The position numbers were made by a program, and so were the translations under genes. The notes beneath the pieces were generated by a model. The model made no database searches, was not told the origin of the DNA, and saw only the letters and a list, made by a program, of their open reading frames with translations. A stretch of DNA of 64,000 nucleotides from Schistocephalus solidus (lineage: Eukaryota > Platyhelminthes > Cestoda > Diphyllobothriidea > Diphyllobothriidae), in the NCBI GenBank assembly GCA_017591395.1, contig WEDG01003235.1:62001-126000 (forward strand), in the 5' to 3' direction. Every line of letters starts with the position of its first letter. Positions within the stretch are counted from its first letter, which is position 1. Shown one piece after another: positions 1-9,722 of the stretch.

Positions 1-435
1 TGCTATTTCAAGGTTCGCCACAGAAGGTGCGCATTGCGATAGGATATTGTTAACATAACAAAATTTCGCTAAACCTCCGAGGCAGAAGTTAACGTTGGCC
101 GAAAGATCGCTGAAGCACCGCATTTATCGTTGCTAGGATTCAGCTCCTCAAGGTCACTCCTATTTTTGGCTTTTTTTGTATCAGGTACAGCGCTTGTAAA
201 CTGTTATTTGCAGTACATGTCCCATGCAAAACAGAACTGTTATGTCATGAAGGGAATGCTTAAGTTTCATAAAGAAGATTTTACTACCTTTTTTCCAGCT
301 TTCCGTTTGTTTAACATGTATCATCTGCAGACACGATTTGCTACGGTTTTCTAACTAGTATCGATTGACGGATAAAAGTTAATTTCTTCTGATCCAAGAG
401 AAAATTAAAAGTTATAAATTAATAAAGTAACGAAC
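1..435. other. Intron flank of the Kv2 gene, no gene seen
   Basis: This lies downstream, in gene sense, of the donor that ends the Kv2 exon, so it is presumably intron. The small open frame at 130-354 on the plus strand has no recognisable motif. The S1-S6 channel exons must lie beyond the left edge. Confidence 0.5.
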
Positions 436-1359
436 CCTCGCAGCCATTGATGTTTGAGGCTTCTCCAATATATCCCAGAGTTTTTTACGATAAACTGCAC
501 ATCGATCATCTCCGGAGTATTCTGTATCAATCTGCTGAATGAAGATCTCATTCACCTTGCGCATCTCATCCTCCACGTGTTCCTTTTTCTGGTAGTACCG
601 GCTCAAACAACAAGGATCCATGTGCCGGTCATCGATGCCCCAGTAGACCAGGTCGCTGTGATAGGCCAGAATGCAAATGTCATCTACTATATGCAGATGG
701 CCTGTGCGGTACATGTTCAATACGCATCCGAAGCTTTGGGGATGTCGATCAAAGAAGTATTCGTTGTCTTCCAGACTGTAGTCATCACAAATTTGACTTA
801 TAGCTTCATGCGTGAGCGCATGACCGAGACGACCCAGTCGGGAATGCGGCAGACGGTTCAGAGTTCGCCAGAGAACCTCGTGCCGATCACCGCCGACGTT
901 TAGAATCACGCGGTTGGACTTGGACCGACTGAAAATTATTTCCTCTGCGGTGGGATGCCTCTCCTGGGCCGGACTACGAACGTTCAGCGCGGTTGGTGAA
1001 TATGACACCGTCTGACCGGAATTCTCCAAGTGGCGGGTGGAATTGAGGTGCAACTTCTGCGCGGTCCTGCGTTGGATCCTCGTGGCGATTCGCTGCAGCA
1101 CAAACTTCGGCTGAAGCAGAGCCTGCTGAAAACGGAAGCGACTACCACTGCCGACGTGCCGTCTGTGAAATCGCGCCGAACACTGCCTCGCACCCTCCAC
1201 TGGCAACTCCCTTCTTGCGCTGGGTAGGCTTGTAGATCTTTGAAGATGGCCATCAAAACTGGCCCTTGGAACAGCAAAGGGAGACCTAGGTGAAATGCCC
1301 CAGGACGACGGCTGCATCGTGTCCTTTGTGGACGAACCTAACAAACAGCTATTTGACAA
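436..1359 (-). CDS. Shab: Shab/Kv2-type voltage-gated potassium channel, N-terminal T1-domain exon (partial gene)
   Basis: This exon encodes the cytoplasmic N-terminus and T1 tetramerisation domain of a delayed-rectifier K+ channel of the plasma membrane. Residues 1-148, counted from the first ATG, are a basic, low-complexity leader. The T1 domain runs from about 149 to 256, starting NRVILNVGGDRHEVLWRTL and containing ICDDYSLEDNEYFFDRHP. The zinc-binding pattern of non-Shaker Kv channels, HX5CX20CC, is present at H223, C229, C250 and C251. The stretch KKLWDILEKPQTSMAAR precedes S1 in Kv2 proteins. Kv2 similarity stops after the AGG codon at 436-438, where GTTCGT is a plausible but weak phase-0 donor; the frame then reaches a stop within 24 bases. 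The six membrane segments are off the left edge. A second ATG (codon 15) is also possible, and upstream exons cannot be excluded. The plus-strand open frame at 454-903 is the antisense shadow. Confidence 0.9.
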
Positions 1360-2277
1360 CTTTTCTGTGCATTCAGTTGGGAGGGTCGACAGTTTGGGCT
1401 GTCGAGGCGACAGTCACGCATTGAGAGTACAACCGCAGTTCTCCGTGAAGCAGATTGTTGGAGCCTAACCGCGTGAGTATTTCTTGGAGCGGAAGGTTGC
1501 CGCTCCCACTAGCGCGGCAGGCAGGTCGATTTCGCCCTCAAACGCGTGGTTAACATAAAACCGTTGGCTGAGTCATTCGCAAGTGTTGGATTGGCTTTTG
1601 GATAGGAAAGTAAACAGGACAGGCATGCGCCCTTTTTGCCCAATCACGTTCGCAGCCAAGGCGACGGACAAGCGTGCGTGTTTAGATTGTGCCCTGACTG
1701 TCGCGAAAAAATGCTCTTTGGCAAGTCTGCCTGGGTCTACCGCATGCTGTGTGAGGAAGCCGCCAGGAATAGCTTATTTCCCAGTCATTGTTTACAAATG
1801 TTTGCTGCAAGATGCAACCTGTTCATTCAGATGGGGTGTCCTTTACCAAAATCCTTATGGCCGTATGTTTACGCTCGTTGGTTTGAGTGGCGAGGGGGCG
1901 GGCAGGGATGTGGAATAGGATGCCGTTTTCTGTTCGAAAAGAGGGAGCGTTTAAGAAGTGACGTTTCTTGTCCTGTATCTTCTTATCAAATAAACCGTAG
2001 TAAGCCAAATCTGCTTCGATCAGACCGTTGGTGTGCCAACAACCTGATAGTTAACGGTCTTGACAGCCTTTCCTGTATTTACTTATTTTCAACAGCAAAG
2101 ACCGCAATTTGGTTTGTCATTAATGAACATAAGAGGTTTCTTAGGGCTCGTGGATGGAAAATGTTTAGCTCGTCATTATGTGGAAAAACGTTTTCGAACT
2201 GCACATCGGCTTGCTTTTAGCAATTGTACACACATCCTGTAGATCGTAGCCAAATAACTATTATTTCCAGAGCAGGA
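1360..2277. other. 5' flank of the Kv2 exon, no gene recognised
   Basis: This is the upstream side of the Kv2 exon in gene sense and could hold the promoter or 5' UTR. I see no convincing TATA box or splice acceptor. Open frames at 1583-1918 and 1636-2220 have no domain or compositional support. Confidence 0.4.
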
Positions 2278-2359
2278 GAAGAAGAAGAAGAAGAAGAAGA
2301 AGAAGAAGAAGAAGAAGAAGAAGAAGAAGAAGAAGAAGAAGAAGAAGAAGAAGAAGAAG
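2278..2359. repeat. (GAA)n microsatellite
   Basis: About 27 uninterrupted GAA units. The open frames across it encode serine or glutamate runs and are artefacts. Confidence 0.98.
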
Positions 2360-3290
2360 CCGTGACTGCAGGATTATGAAATTTATTCGATAGAACTTTC
2401 TCGTTCTCACTCGAACCGCGCATCAGAGACAGTTGCATACAGGAGGCAATGGATGCCGAAGGGTGCAGTACTTATAGGATCCAACTGCCCACCATAATTA
2501 GTAGCTCCCACATTCATCGTCGGTGATCTCACCCGCTGGGAAGACTGGTTGCCCGTGCGCAAAGGAGTCATTAATTGCCCCAACTTTCATCACCGATGTT
2601 CATAATCGGCGTGATAAGCAGCTAATTCGTAGACTTCGTCTTTTTGCTTACATCAGCAAACGAGTTGTTCCCAGTGTATTTAAACTAGCGATAAGGGCAG
2701 GCCACGTTAGATCTTTTTATTCAATAGACTAATTTAAAATACTGAGGTTTAAAAGGTATCTTTTAGTCAACCAGATTCGAATTGCTTTTAGCATTCTGAG
2801 ATGACTTTTGGCTTTGCAGTAGACTTAAACCACAATAATAATCTGATATAACGCTCTTCCGGTACTTAACGAAGAGATAAGTAGAAGGAGGTCGAAGTAT
2901 TTCTGTCGTCCTGGCAACGGTCAATGAACTTTATTCCCACAAAGTTTATAGGTAAACAAATTGTGTGCGTTTGTCTAGCAGGGACTTTAGTACATATTCA
3001 AAGGCTGATAAGCGCCTCAGTGGTAAAGAAATTCAAACATTTAGCTCTACACTAAAAGTCTACTGATTTTAGTGAAGTTTTTCTAGGGGGCAACGATGAG
3101 CAGGTAACTGATTTACTTGCCTGATAGGTAGTAAAGAGTCTAGGCTCTGTTAAGAACTTCACTGTCCTACAATCTCCAGATATCTCGGAGTGTGCTATCC
3201 AATCGTTTAATGTCCATTGCACTCAAGCAAATGGATACTTTTGTAAGTTTCAACTTGGAGCTTCGAAACTTCCCGTGAAACATTACAAAG
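2360..3290. other. No gene recognised
   Basis: AT-rich sequence with no coding similarity or repeat that I recognise on either strand. Confidence 0.4.
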
Positions 3291-3294
3291 CCAA

Positions 3295-3790
3295 TTGATG
3301 AGCATATGTCTGCTTTCGAAAAATTTTCTCCAGGCTTGTACATTTATATTGCCATTGAAATAATTCAAATATGTGGACAGATAGCAAGAATCTTGATGTA
3401 GAAGGGGGAAAAAGGCAGTAACTTCTGATCAGGGGGGGAATGGCGTTTGCCGAGAAAGAAAAGCATCTGCGGATGGCTCAATTGGTAGCTTTTGGCCATT
3501 GCAACTCCGGGACTTGCATACCATTCTCTTTCACAAGACCGTCTTGCGTAACTTAATTGCAGCTGCCTGTGCCTTGGACATCAGACAGTGGGCAAGTGCT
3601 TTTGAATAGATTGAGGAAACTTTGTACATTACCTCAAAGGCCTTTCTGTCATCAATGCGGTGCTTTGTGTCTACCATATGTGCGCGAATAGAATTATTTA
3701 TGTTGTTTATTTGGCTCTTTGTTATACACGCTGGGAGTTGTTCTCTCACTCTTTTGAACAAGCGTTGGATTTCGAGATCAATATAGTTTG
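3295..3790 (-). mobile_element. Penelope-like element tail, inverted copy (GIY-YIG C-terminus plus terminal repeat)
   Basis: Read on the minus strand, this is the 3' part of a PLE. A degenerate GIY-YIG endonuclease region (FTCSRGTNYIDLEIQRL, then KRVREQLPA) is followed by IRAHMVDTKHRIDDRKAF and EVMYKVSSIYSKA, and by AQAAAIKLRK. Each matches the better preserved copy at 14.7-15.1 kb. The 3295-3475 part resembles the terminal repeat of that element (15.05-15.29 kb). It contains changed residues and is not functional. It lies head to head with a plus-strand copy of the same module beginning about 45 bases away. Confidence 0.75.
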
Positions 3791-3834
3791 TCCCACGGGA
3801 GCAAGTGAATGGATACCTTCACAGCAGCTGACAA

Positions 3835-4300
3835 CCTTGTACTGTTTTTGCCTACTCTCATCCCAGGCAGAAAGGGCAAGGAAAGTACCAGCCCATACCA
3901 CCTATATGTGCATTGATTGCTTCACTTGCTTTTGTGGGACAGAATATTTCCTATGCATGAATTGGAGTTTGTTCAAAAGAGCGAGATAGCGCCTCTCAGC
4001 ATGGTTGACAAGAAGCGAAAGAAAGATCACTAGCAGCTCAATCCTCAAGCGTATAGTAGGCACAGACCACCGCGTAGATGCCAGGGGAGTCTTCAGCATA
4101 ATTTATAAGGTTTTCCCAATCTAATCAGAAGCAGTTAGACAACATCTGTCGGCTACGACAGAGGCGGCTGTAATCATATTATGCAAACCGGTCCTGTGCG
4201 CAGAAAAGAACTTCATGCAACCTCTGCAGTTGCCATGGTCAAAAGCCACCAAGCCAGCTGACAGCATATACTTAACTGTCCCATCTATGTCTCCCATCTC
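3835..4300 (+). mobile_element. Penelope-like element tail, sense copy (GIY-YIG C-terminus)
   Basis: Plus-strand frames give LFLPTLIPGRKGKESTSP, then MCIDCFTCFCGTEYF (a GIY-YIG relic) and SSILKRIVGTDHRVDARG. These are followed by FSIIYKVFPI, TEAAVIILCKPVLCAQK and LQLPWSKATKPADS, in the order seen in the PLE at 12.5-15.3 kb. Stops and frameshifts break it. No reverse-transcriptase domain lies between it and the inverted copy on its left. Confidence 0.75.
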
Positions 4301-4446
4301 CGGCCCTTTTGCTCGGTATTGACACCGGGTCCAAATGGGTGAGTAAAAAAGAGAGTGAGGTAGACGCAATTAAAGTCTACTCTCACTATAACCCAGTGTA
4401 TGTCACTGTCCCTACACTACCCTGCTGTAGAACATACGGTGGACAT
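4301..4446 (-). repeat. SINE-like repeat B, diverged fragment
   Basis: Matches the head of the dispersed family seen at 40.48 and 49.83 kb, in reverse orientation. Recognisable parts are the gagtgaggtag / ctactctcactata region, the 'cactgtccct' stretch and the 'acatacggtggacat' start. It directly abuts the PLE tail. Confidence 0.6.
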
Positions 4447-4784
4447 ATGTCCCGGTGCTCACCAACCCCTGACTTAAGTTTGGTTTTAACGTCCCCCCCC
4501 CTATCAGCATCATTGATCCAACTTGCCACAACGTTTAATTATTTCAAAAGCAATAGAAATGTACCGGCCCGAAAGGGAGTTAATCGAAGGCAGAAGCGTG
4601 TCCACAAAATTGTCTTTCGACCTCTAACGTGGTTTCGGGGAAGAGAGCAAACGAAATTTAGGAGTCCTAAAACCTAAGTTATCTTTAAATCATGGAAATC
4701 CAGCAGGCTGCATAGCTGTGTACTGGCCCAAAGCCAAAGTTAGGTCAAACCTACATCTCGCCTTTGAGAGTCTCGCAAAAGAAA
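4447..4784. other. No gene recognised
   Basis: Includes a short C-rich stretch near 4491-4500. Nothing coding or repetitive is recognised. Confidence 0.35.
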
Positions 4785-4985
4785 AGGATACAAACCAAGA
4801 CAAGGGGGAATAGGGTGACAGTCTTGACTTACTTACCATCAGCAGCCCTCCACACGAGACTTCAGATTTGGATAACCCGGCACTAAAACCGGAATCTTGA
4901 GTTCTTGAGCGTTCTTAGGTCCAACGCCCTATCATCGAGTCATGAGATCGTTGCCTTCTCGGTTGCGATGAGTAATATAAATTAC
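4785..4985 (-). repeat. Old copy of the tRNA-headed 302-bp repeat
   Basis: The reverse complement aligns loosely with the 302-bp unit. The diverged A-box area is around 4919-4945 ('gcgttcttaggtccaacg' against 'gtatttgagtcaaacgctc' in the array), and the following 'gttgccttctcggttgcgat' matches the unit. The hammerhead position is decayed (CTGATGG, no clear GAAA). Confidence 0.5.
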
Positions 4986-5155
4986 TATTGAAAGACAAGG
5001 TAATGGGCACGTTATATAACATTAGACTTACAGCGTTCAATAACAAATTATTTGAAGTTCAAATCCAGGTTATCCAAAACCCGGCTACGGTATGGCTGGC
5101 TGACAACGGCCAAAAAACCGGAAATTGCTATTCCAGCTTCCCTGATCTTTGTTAT
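4986..5155 (+). repeat. Old solitary copy of the tRNA-headed repeat, with degenerate hammerhead
   Basis: The plus strand keeps a B-box-like 'gttcaaatcca' (5058-5068) and the downstream core of the 302-bp unit, ending 'ttccctgatctttgtt'. It is strongly diverged from the arrays but keeps the same 45-nt hammerhead spacing. Confidence 0.65.
5094..5138 (+). ncRNA. Hammerhead ribozyme relic (core G8 changed)
   Basis: Stem I pairs GGCUGG with CCAGCU (6 bp). The core reads CUGACAA instead of CUGANGA, so conserved G8 is A and cleavage is unlikely. Stem II is CGG/CCG, followed by GAAA and a 2-bp stem III (AU/AU), then the AUU triplet. Compared with the arrays, stem I positions 3 and 5 changed on both sides (G-U to A-U, U-A to C-G), so pairing is kept. 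Confidence 0.65.
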
Positions 5156-5411
5156 TATCCCTATTTGGTGTTCATGCAACTTCTAGTGAGCTGTAGATTG
5201 GTACTCAAGGTGTAACGGGGAAAGCAGATCCTGCAAACTGATCAGTAAAAACCCTTTCAACGACAAATTCAAACAAGTTGGTTTAGCTGAATTTATAAAA
5301 ATCATCGATTTAATTTGGTAAACAGCATCAACTGGCCGCGCTTGAGCATCACGCAGCGGAAAATTTCGACACTTTCCCCATTTTAATCCCCTCAGAAATT
5401 TAGTTTTATCG

Positions 5412-5413
<2 letters not shown>

Positions 5414-5442
<29 letters not shown>
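5414..5442. repeat. (TA)n microsatellite
   Basis: About 14 TA units adjoining the 3' end, in repeat sense, of the tandem 302-bp array. Confidence 0.97.
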
Positions 5443-5444
<2 letters not shown>

Positions 5445-5468
5445 AATGGAACCGACAAAGACAAGGGA

Positions 5469-5513
5469 GACCGGAATGGCCATTTCTGGCTTATTAGCCG
5501 TCATCAGCCAGTC
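5469..5513 (-). ncRNA. Hammerhead ribozyme, array 1 unit 1
   Basis: Read on the minus strand. Stem I is GACUGG/CCGGUC (6 bp with one G-U), then CUGAUGA. Stem II is GGCU/AGCC with an AAUA loop, flanked by an unpaired C and A. Then come GAAA, stem III AU/AU closing a GGCC loop, and the AUU triplet. Predicted cleavage lies between plus-strand positions 5475 and 5474. All core bases of the family consensus are present. Self-cleavage is inferred, not shown. Confidence 0.85.
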
Positions 5514-5770
5514 ATACCCAATCCCAAGTGTGGCACACCTGGGATTCGAACCCGCGACCTATGGTATTTGAGTCAAACGCTCTACCATTGAGCCATGGGC
5601 TCGTTGTTTTGTCGGTTGTGATCGGGAATATGATGATAGTGTGGGGCTCACCGATCTGCTTAAGGAACATGCATGTTCCGTTGTGCCCTGGAGCTCAGTC
5701 TAGAGCCCTCGCAGGCGGTCGCATAGCGACGTGTAGCATATGATGGAATGGAACCGACAAAGACAAGGGA

Positions 5771-5815
5771 GACCGGAATGGCCATTTCTGGCTTATTAGC
5801 CGTCATCAGCCAGTC
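5771..5815 (-). ncRNA. Hammerhead ribozyme, array 1 unit 2
   Basis: Identical to the unit 1 motif and exactly 302 bases from it, so cleavage of a read-through transcript would release 302-nt monomers. Confidence 0.85.
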
Positions 5816-6072
5816 ATACCCAATCCCAAGTGTGGCACACCTGGGATTCGAACCCGCGACCTATGGTATTTGAGTCAAACGCTCTACCATTGAGCCATGG
5901 GCTCGTTGTTTTGTCGGTTGTGATCGGGAATATGATGATAGTGTGGGGCTCACCGATCTGCTTAAGGAACATGCATGTTCCGTTGTGCCCTGGAGCTCAG
6001 TCTAGAGCCCTCGCAGGCGGTCACATAGCGACGTGTAGCATATGATGGAATGGAACCGACAAAGACAAGGGA

Positions 6073-6117
6073 GACCGGAATGGCCATTTCTGGCTTATTA
6101 GCCGTCATCAGCCAGTC
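6073..6117 (-). ncRNA. Hammerhead ribozyme, array 1 unit 3
   Basis: Identical 45-nt motif, 302 bases from unit 2. Confidence 0.85.
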
Positions 6118-6374
6118 ATACCCAATCCCAAGTGTGGCACACCTGGGATTCGAACCCGCGACCTATGGTATTTGAGTCAAACGCTCTACCATTGAGCCAT
6201 GGGCTCGCTGTTTTGTCGGTTGTGATCGGGAATATGATGATAGTGTGGGGCTCACCGATCTGCTTAAGGAACATGCATGTTCCGTTGTGCCCTGGAGCTC
6301 AGTCTAGAGCCCTCGCAGGCGGTCGCATAGCGACGTGTAGCATATGATGGAATGGAACCGACAAAGACAAGGGA

Positions 6375-6419
6375 GACCGGAATGGCCATTTCTGGCTTAT
6401 TAGCCGTCATCAGCCAGTC
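6375..6419 (-). ncRNA. Hammerhead ribozyme, array 1 unit 4 (partial unit)
   Basis: The motif is unchanged although the neighbouring tRNA-like part of this unit has several substitutions, which fits selection or recent homogenisation of the core. Confidence 0.85.
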
Positions 6420-6507
6420 ATACCCAATCCTAAATGTGGAACACCTGGGATTCAAACCCGCGACCTTTGGTATTTGAGTCGAACGCTCTACCATTGAGCC
6501 ACGGGCT

Positions 6508-8741
6508 TTAGTGGGTAAAACGTGTATTGGAGGTTGATGATGTTCCCTTCTGGAAAGAGCTAAATAACTTAGTGTATGATCTCAAAATGGTTAAATCACT
6601 CGCTCGAGAATAAAGATAAACAGCCAAGATAGCCAAAGCCATTCGGCTGTCTTATCGGAGCCAAAACCAGTTGTCTCAAGTTGATGATATTTAGCGGAAG
6701 AAAACAACCGTCCACAAGTTAGAGTGCGTTACATCGTACAACGCATTTTGTTCAGTTCTTAGCATAAGTACCAAGGAATGTCGTCTGAGATGAAGTGGTA
6801 TCAACTGCGATTCCCAAAACCATGCATGAGCAAACGCAAAGACTCTGTCCATAACTTGGAAACAAACACCTTGCCACGCAGGGTTGAACGGGTATTAACC
6901 AATGGACTGAAATTCGGAAATCGCAGCTCCGCCGCCCTCTTTCAAAGTCGCGAACAAAAAGTTAACTCTATTCGGAAAATTCGACATGCTGTTTTGTGAA
7001 CAGCATGCACCACACACGCTAACGCGTTGATAAGTTTGCAAGTGTGATGCGCTCACAAGAGCATTTATTTATTGATTTATCGATTAGCCGACGCCTACGT
7101 GTAGCGATCAGCTGACTGCACCAGTAGCTCAAAGTAAGCGAAATTCGTGTTGCGGTCTTTATGCGGTCACGCGGTAGGCAGGGGGTTGGCGAACGGATGC
7201 CATTCCACAAAGTATTTTGTCTGCTCAAAAAGGAAAAAACACTTGTGATGCGCGAAATTATGCAAAATTGTAATATTTTAATTTGGTTCGTCTAAAATAG
7301 GAGAACCTGGCTTCTCATGACAGCATAATTTAAAGCAAATTACGTGTCAGGAGCAGACTTATTTTGCTAAAAGGTACTCTGAGAGACGCCCACTTCCCTT
7401 GGTGGTGTAAGAGCAGCGGTGGTCATGAAACAAACGGTAAGACTCGCAATGCGCGAGTTCATTTTAAAACAACGGCACAGCACTGAATAACGCAGTCTGG
7501 CGTGTCCGGGCGACTTAAAGTTCATCTGCGCAAAACAGGGTTTGCCATGAGATGTAAAATGAATGGCACACATGATTAAAAATGGCAAGGGAATTTACGT
7601 TCCAGGGGATCCATGGACGCCTGTATCCTTACTCCTTACTGTCGTTTGTAATAGTGAAGGGTATTGTTATTTTAACACCTGCTCTTCTCATGTTAAACAA
7701 TTTACTAATCGAATTATCAATGATTTCGCCCGTAGCCTCCATTCTACCTGAATTACTACGAACCCATTCTGTCCAAAACGGCCTGACTTCTGTCATAGCT
7801 CGGGCATACGTATGTTATACCAAACTTGGCCCCGTTTCTGGCCAGCAATGAGATGGAACTCGGGAATTTTAATCAGGCTTGTCATCGCAGTTGTAATATC
7901 GTCTTAACTTTGCATACTGGCCATGGGATTCAGAGAATGCTTTATCGAAAATTTTGGAATGCTAGATTCCCTTCTGTGAAAGTAATGTAGTGTCCCAAAT
8001 CCCTGCCTCTTTTGAGCGCTGAACCTCTCGCGACTACGTGCACGTGTGCATCAGTGACTCTCTGGTCCTTGCCAAACCGATCATCTTCACGGCTGACTCA
8101 CACATGAATTCGCTGGATGCCCTGTGACAACGCACATAGGGGGACGCCACCCTCGCGGCCGGATATGCCCTCGTCCGACTGCCGACTTTTTCCAACCCCT
8201 CCTCCGATGTTTCTGCACGGAATACACTATCCTCCCGACTGGTGTTCCACTTATGCTCTTCTTATACGGAACCGGACCGGAAGATCGTAGCGACTAGGCC
8301 TTCCCTATCAACTTACTCTGCTGCGATAGTAATATAGCATGAAGTAAATGTAAGGACACGTGGGATGTCATGCATTGCTATTTTTATGTCACTGACACTG
8401 TTTTCTTGGACAATAAACGCTCCCTTATCGACTATTCTTTCTCTGCGCTATGTGCAGCGCGCAAATAATACCCGCAGGTTTAAGAAATATATTGTTACTC
8501 GCAGCAAAAGCGCTCAACTCTGGCCTTGTTTCGTCTTTTGTATATAAATCAAGGTCAACCTATCCCAAGAGTTGGACAGTTCATTGCCTATTTGGTTCTC
8601 ATTAGGTGGGGAGCGGGGATCGAGTAAAAATTTAAAGCTCTAGGGCCATCCACGTGACACCTAACCTTGGCGAACTTGGTGCAAAATCGAGCGTGAGTCA
8701 GAGGCTTTTCTTTATAGGGTATTTGTTCTCACGTTTCTCCT
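6508..8741. other. No gene recognised
   Basis: About 2.2 kb with only short open frames (for example 6778-6999 and 7582-7851) that show no motif. No recognised repeat on either strand. Confidence 0.4.
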
Positions 8742-9110
8742 AAGTGGGCCGCGTGGTAGCTGTGTTGGACCAACACAGGGGCCAGATCAGGGCACAACAG
8801 GCGTTATTCGGGTTGAGCTCCCATAATAAATGTCGAACATGGGAATCGTGGTGGCCGCACCAGCCACTCTTGCCAGTTATGGCACTCCCACTACGTGGGA
8901 TCTGATTCAGGCGTGGCGGCACGGTCAAGGGAGTCTCCTGGGCCCAACCTCGTCTCCGGTCTTCTTGACACGGGGCTCGGACTGGTGAGGGAAGAGAGAG
9001 AGAGAGTGTGTGTGGTAGCTGTAACGCACGTCCGCTATCGCTCAAAACTAATTCACGCCTAAGTCATTGTCCCTGCGCCACCACGCTTCGGAGCACACGG
9101 TGGACAAGCA
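8742..9110 (-). repeat. SINE-like repeat B, near full length
   Basis: The reverse complement begins with the family head (ccaccgtgtgctccgaag), passes through the 'aattagtttt' and CT-rich 'ctctctctctctcttccc' parts, and ends with the tail 'tgttggtccaacacagctac'. It shares its tail with the copy at 49.83 kb. Confidence 0.8.
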
Positions 9111-9449
9111 CAGACTCCGCGTAGGTCAATCATGGTGTGTCGTGACACGGTCTTTGACCCGTTTCAGTCCTGTGCATTTGCAGTGGAACTGGTTGTGGGA
9201 GCCACAAGGGCAACCACCAAACCTCTTACAGACTAAATAGCACAAATTCGCTCTATTGGAGTACTTAGATGCACTGCAGTGTACTGCAGCGTAAGTCTGT
9301 CACAACCTGTGTTTAAGTACAAACAATTGGCCAAGCCATGTCAGGGCAAAATGCTGGTGACCGATTTCGTAAGTCCATAATGTCTCGGAGGCTAGTAACT
9401 GCTTGCTCACAAAACTGGGCGTTGGAGATGCACACAGAAAAGGGTCTGT
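9111..9449. other. No gene recognised
   Basis: Nothing coding and no repeat recognised. Confidence 0.35.
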
Positions 9450-9722
9450 GGCAGTCCGTTCCCACGCGAGCCGCTTATTCCACCGCTCCTGGTCGAGGCA
9501 GTCGGCTCACGTGAAGGCCGGCGCAGAAGGCCGGCGCACGCCATTCGGCTTAGGCTCCTGCTGGGGCCGCTAGAACCGTGGCACCAGCCTCTGGAAACCA
9601 ATCAACGTGCGCATTTCACTGGTTGGCTGCAGACGACAGATTATGTCCTGGGGTGGACACGGGAATCACAGCAACTCGCCTGAAGAGACCGCTAATGGCA
9701 ACTGTGAGCAGAGCCCCTTGTA
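9450..9722 (+). repeat. Dispersed repeat F
   Basis: GC-rich block shared with 49597-49826 plus 50198-50277. Common segments include 'ggcagtcc', 'gaggcagtc', 'caatcaacgtgcg' (slightly changed in the other copy), 'ttggctgcag' and 'gaagagaccgcta'. Its nature is unknown. Confidence 0.7.

Larger units (their letters stand above)
5443..6507 (-). repeat. Tandem array of 302-bp tRNA-headed, hammerhead-bearing repeats (about 3.5 units)
   Basis: Units begin at 5443, 5745, 6047 and 6349. The first three differ from each other by only a few bases; the fourth is partial and more diverged. In repeat sense (minus strand) each unit has a tRNA-like region with an A box (GGCTCAATGGTAGAGC) and a perfect B box (GGTTCGAATCC), at 5542-5595 in unit 1. 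About 30 bases further on is a hammerhead motif, and the unit ends near 'cttgtctttgtcggttcc'. A tRNA-derived head plus hammerhead in about 300-bp tandem units is the organisation known for Schistosoma Sm-alpha repeats and retrozymes. The 71-residue open frames on the plus strand are antisense shadows. Confidence 0.92.

Noticed and set aside
454..903. 149-codon plus-strand ORF
   Set aside because: It is the antisense strand of the Kv2 T1 exon.
1636..2220. 194-codon ORF with several cysteines
   Set aside because: No recognisable domain, overlapping frames of similar length, and no splice or repeat support.
3902..4099. Minus-strand ORF in the PLE tail region
   Set aside because: The PLE similarity there is on the plus strand; this is its shadow.
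5539..5602. tRNA genes in the arrays
   Set aside because: A and B boxes and the D arm are good, but anticodon and T stems do not pair properly and the acceptor ends do not match, so these are tRNA-derived repeat heads.
5528..6347. Three identical 71-codon ORFs on the plus strand
   Set aside because: They are antisense readings of the tRNA-like part of the tandem repeat and carry no coding signature.
5443..6507. CRISPR-like array
   Set aside because: Repeats are contiguous 302-bp units without variable spacers, in a eukaryotic context.
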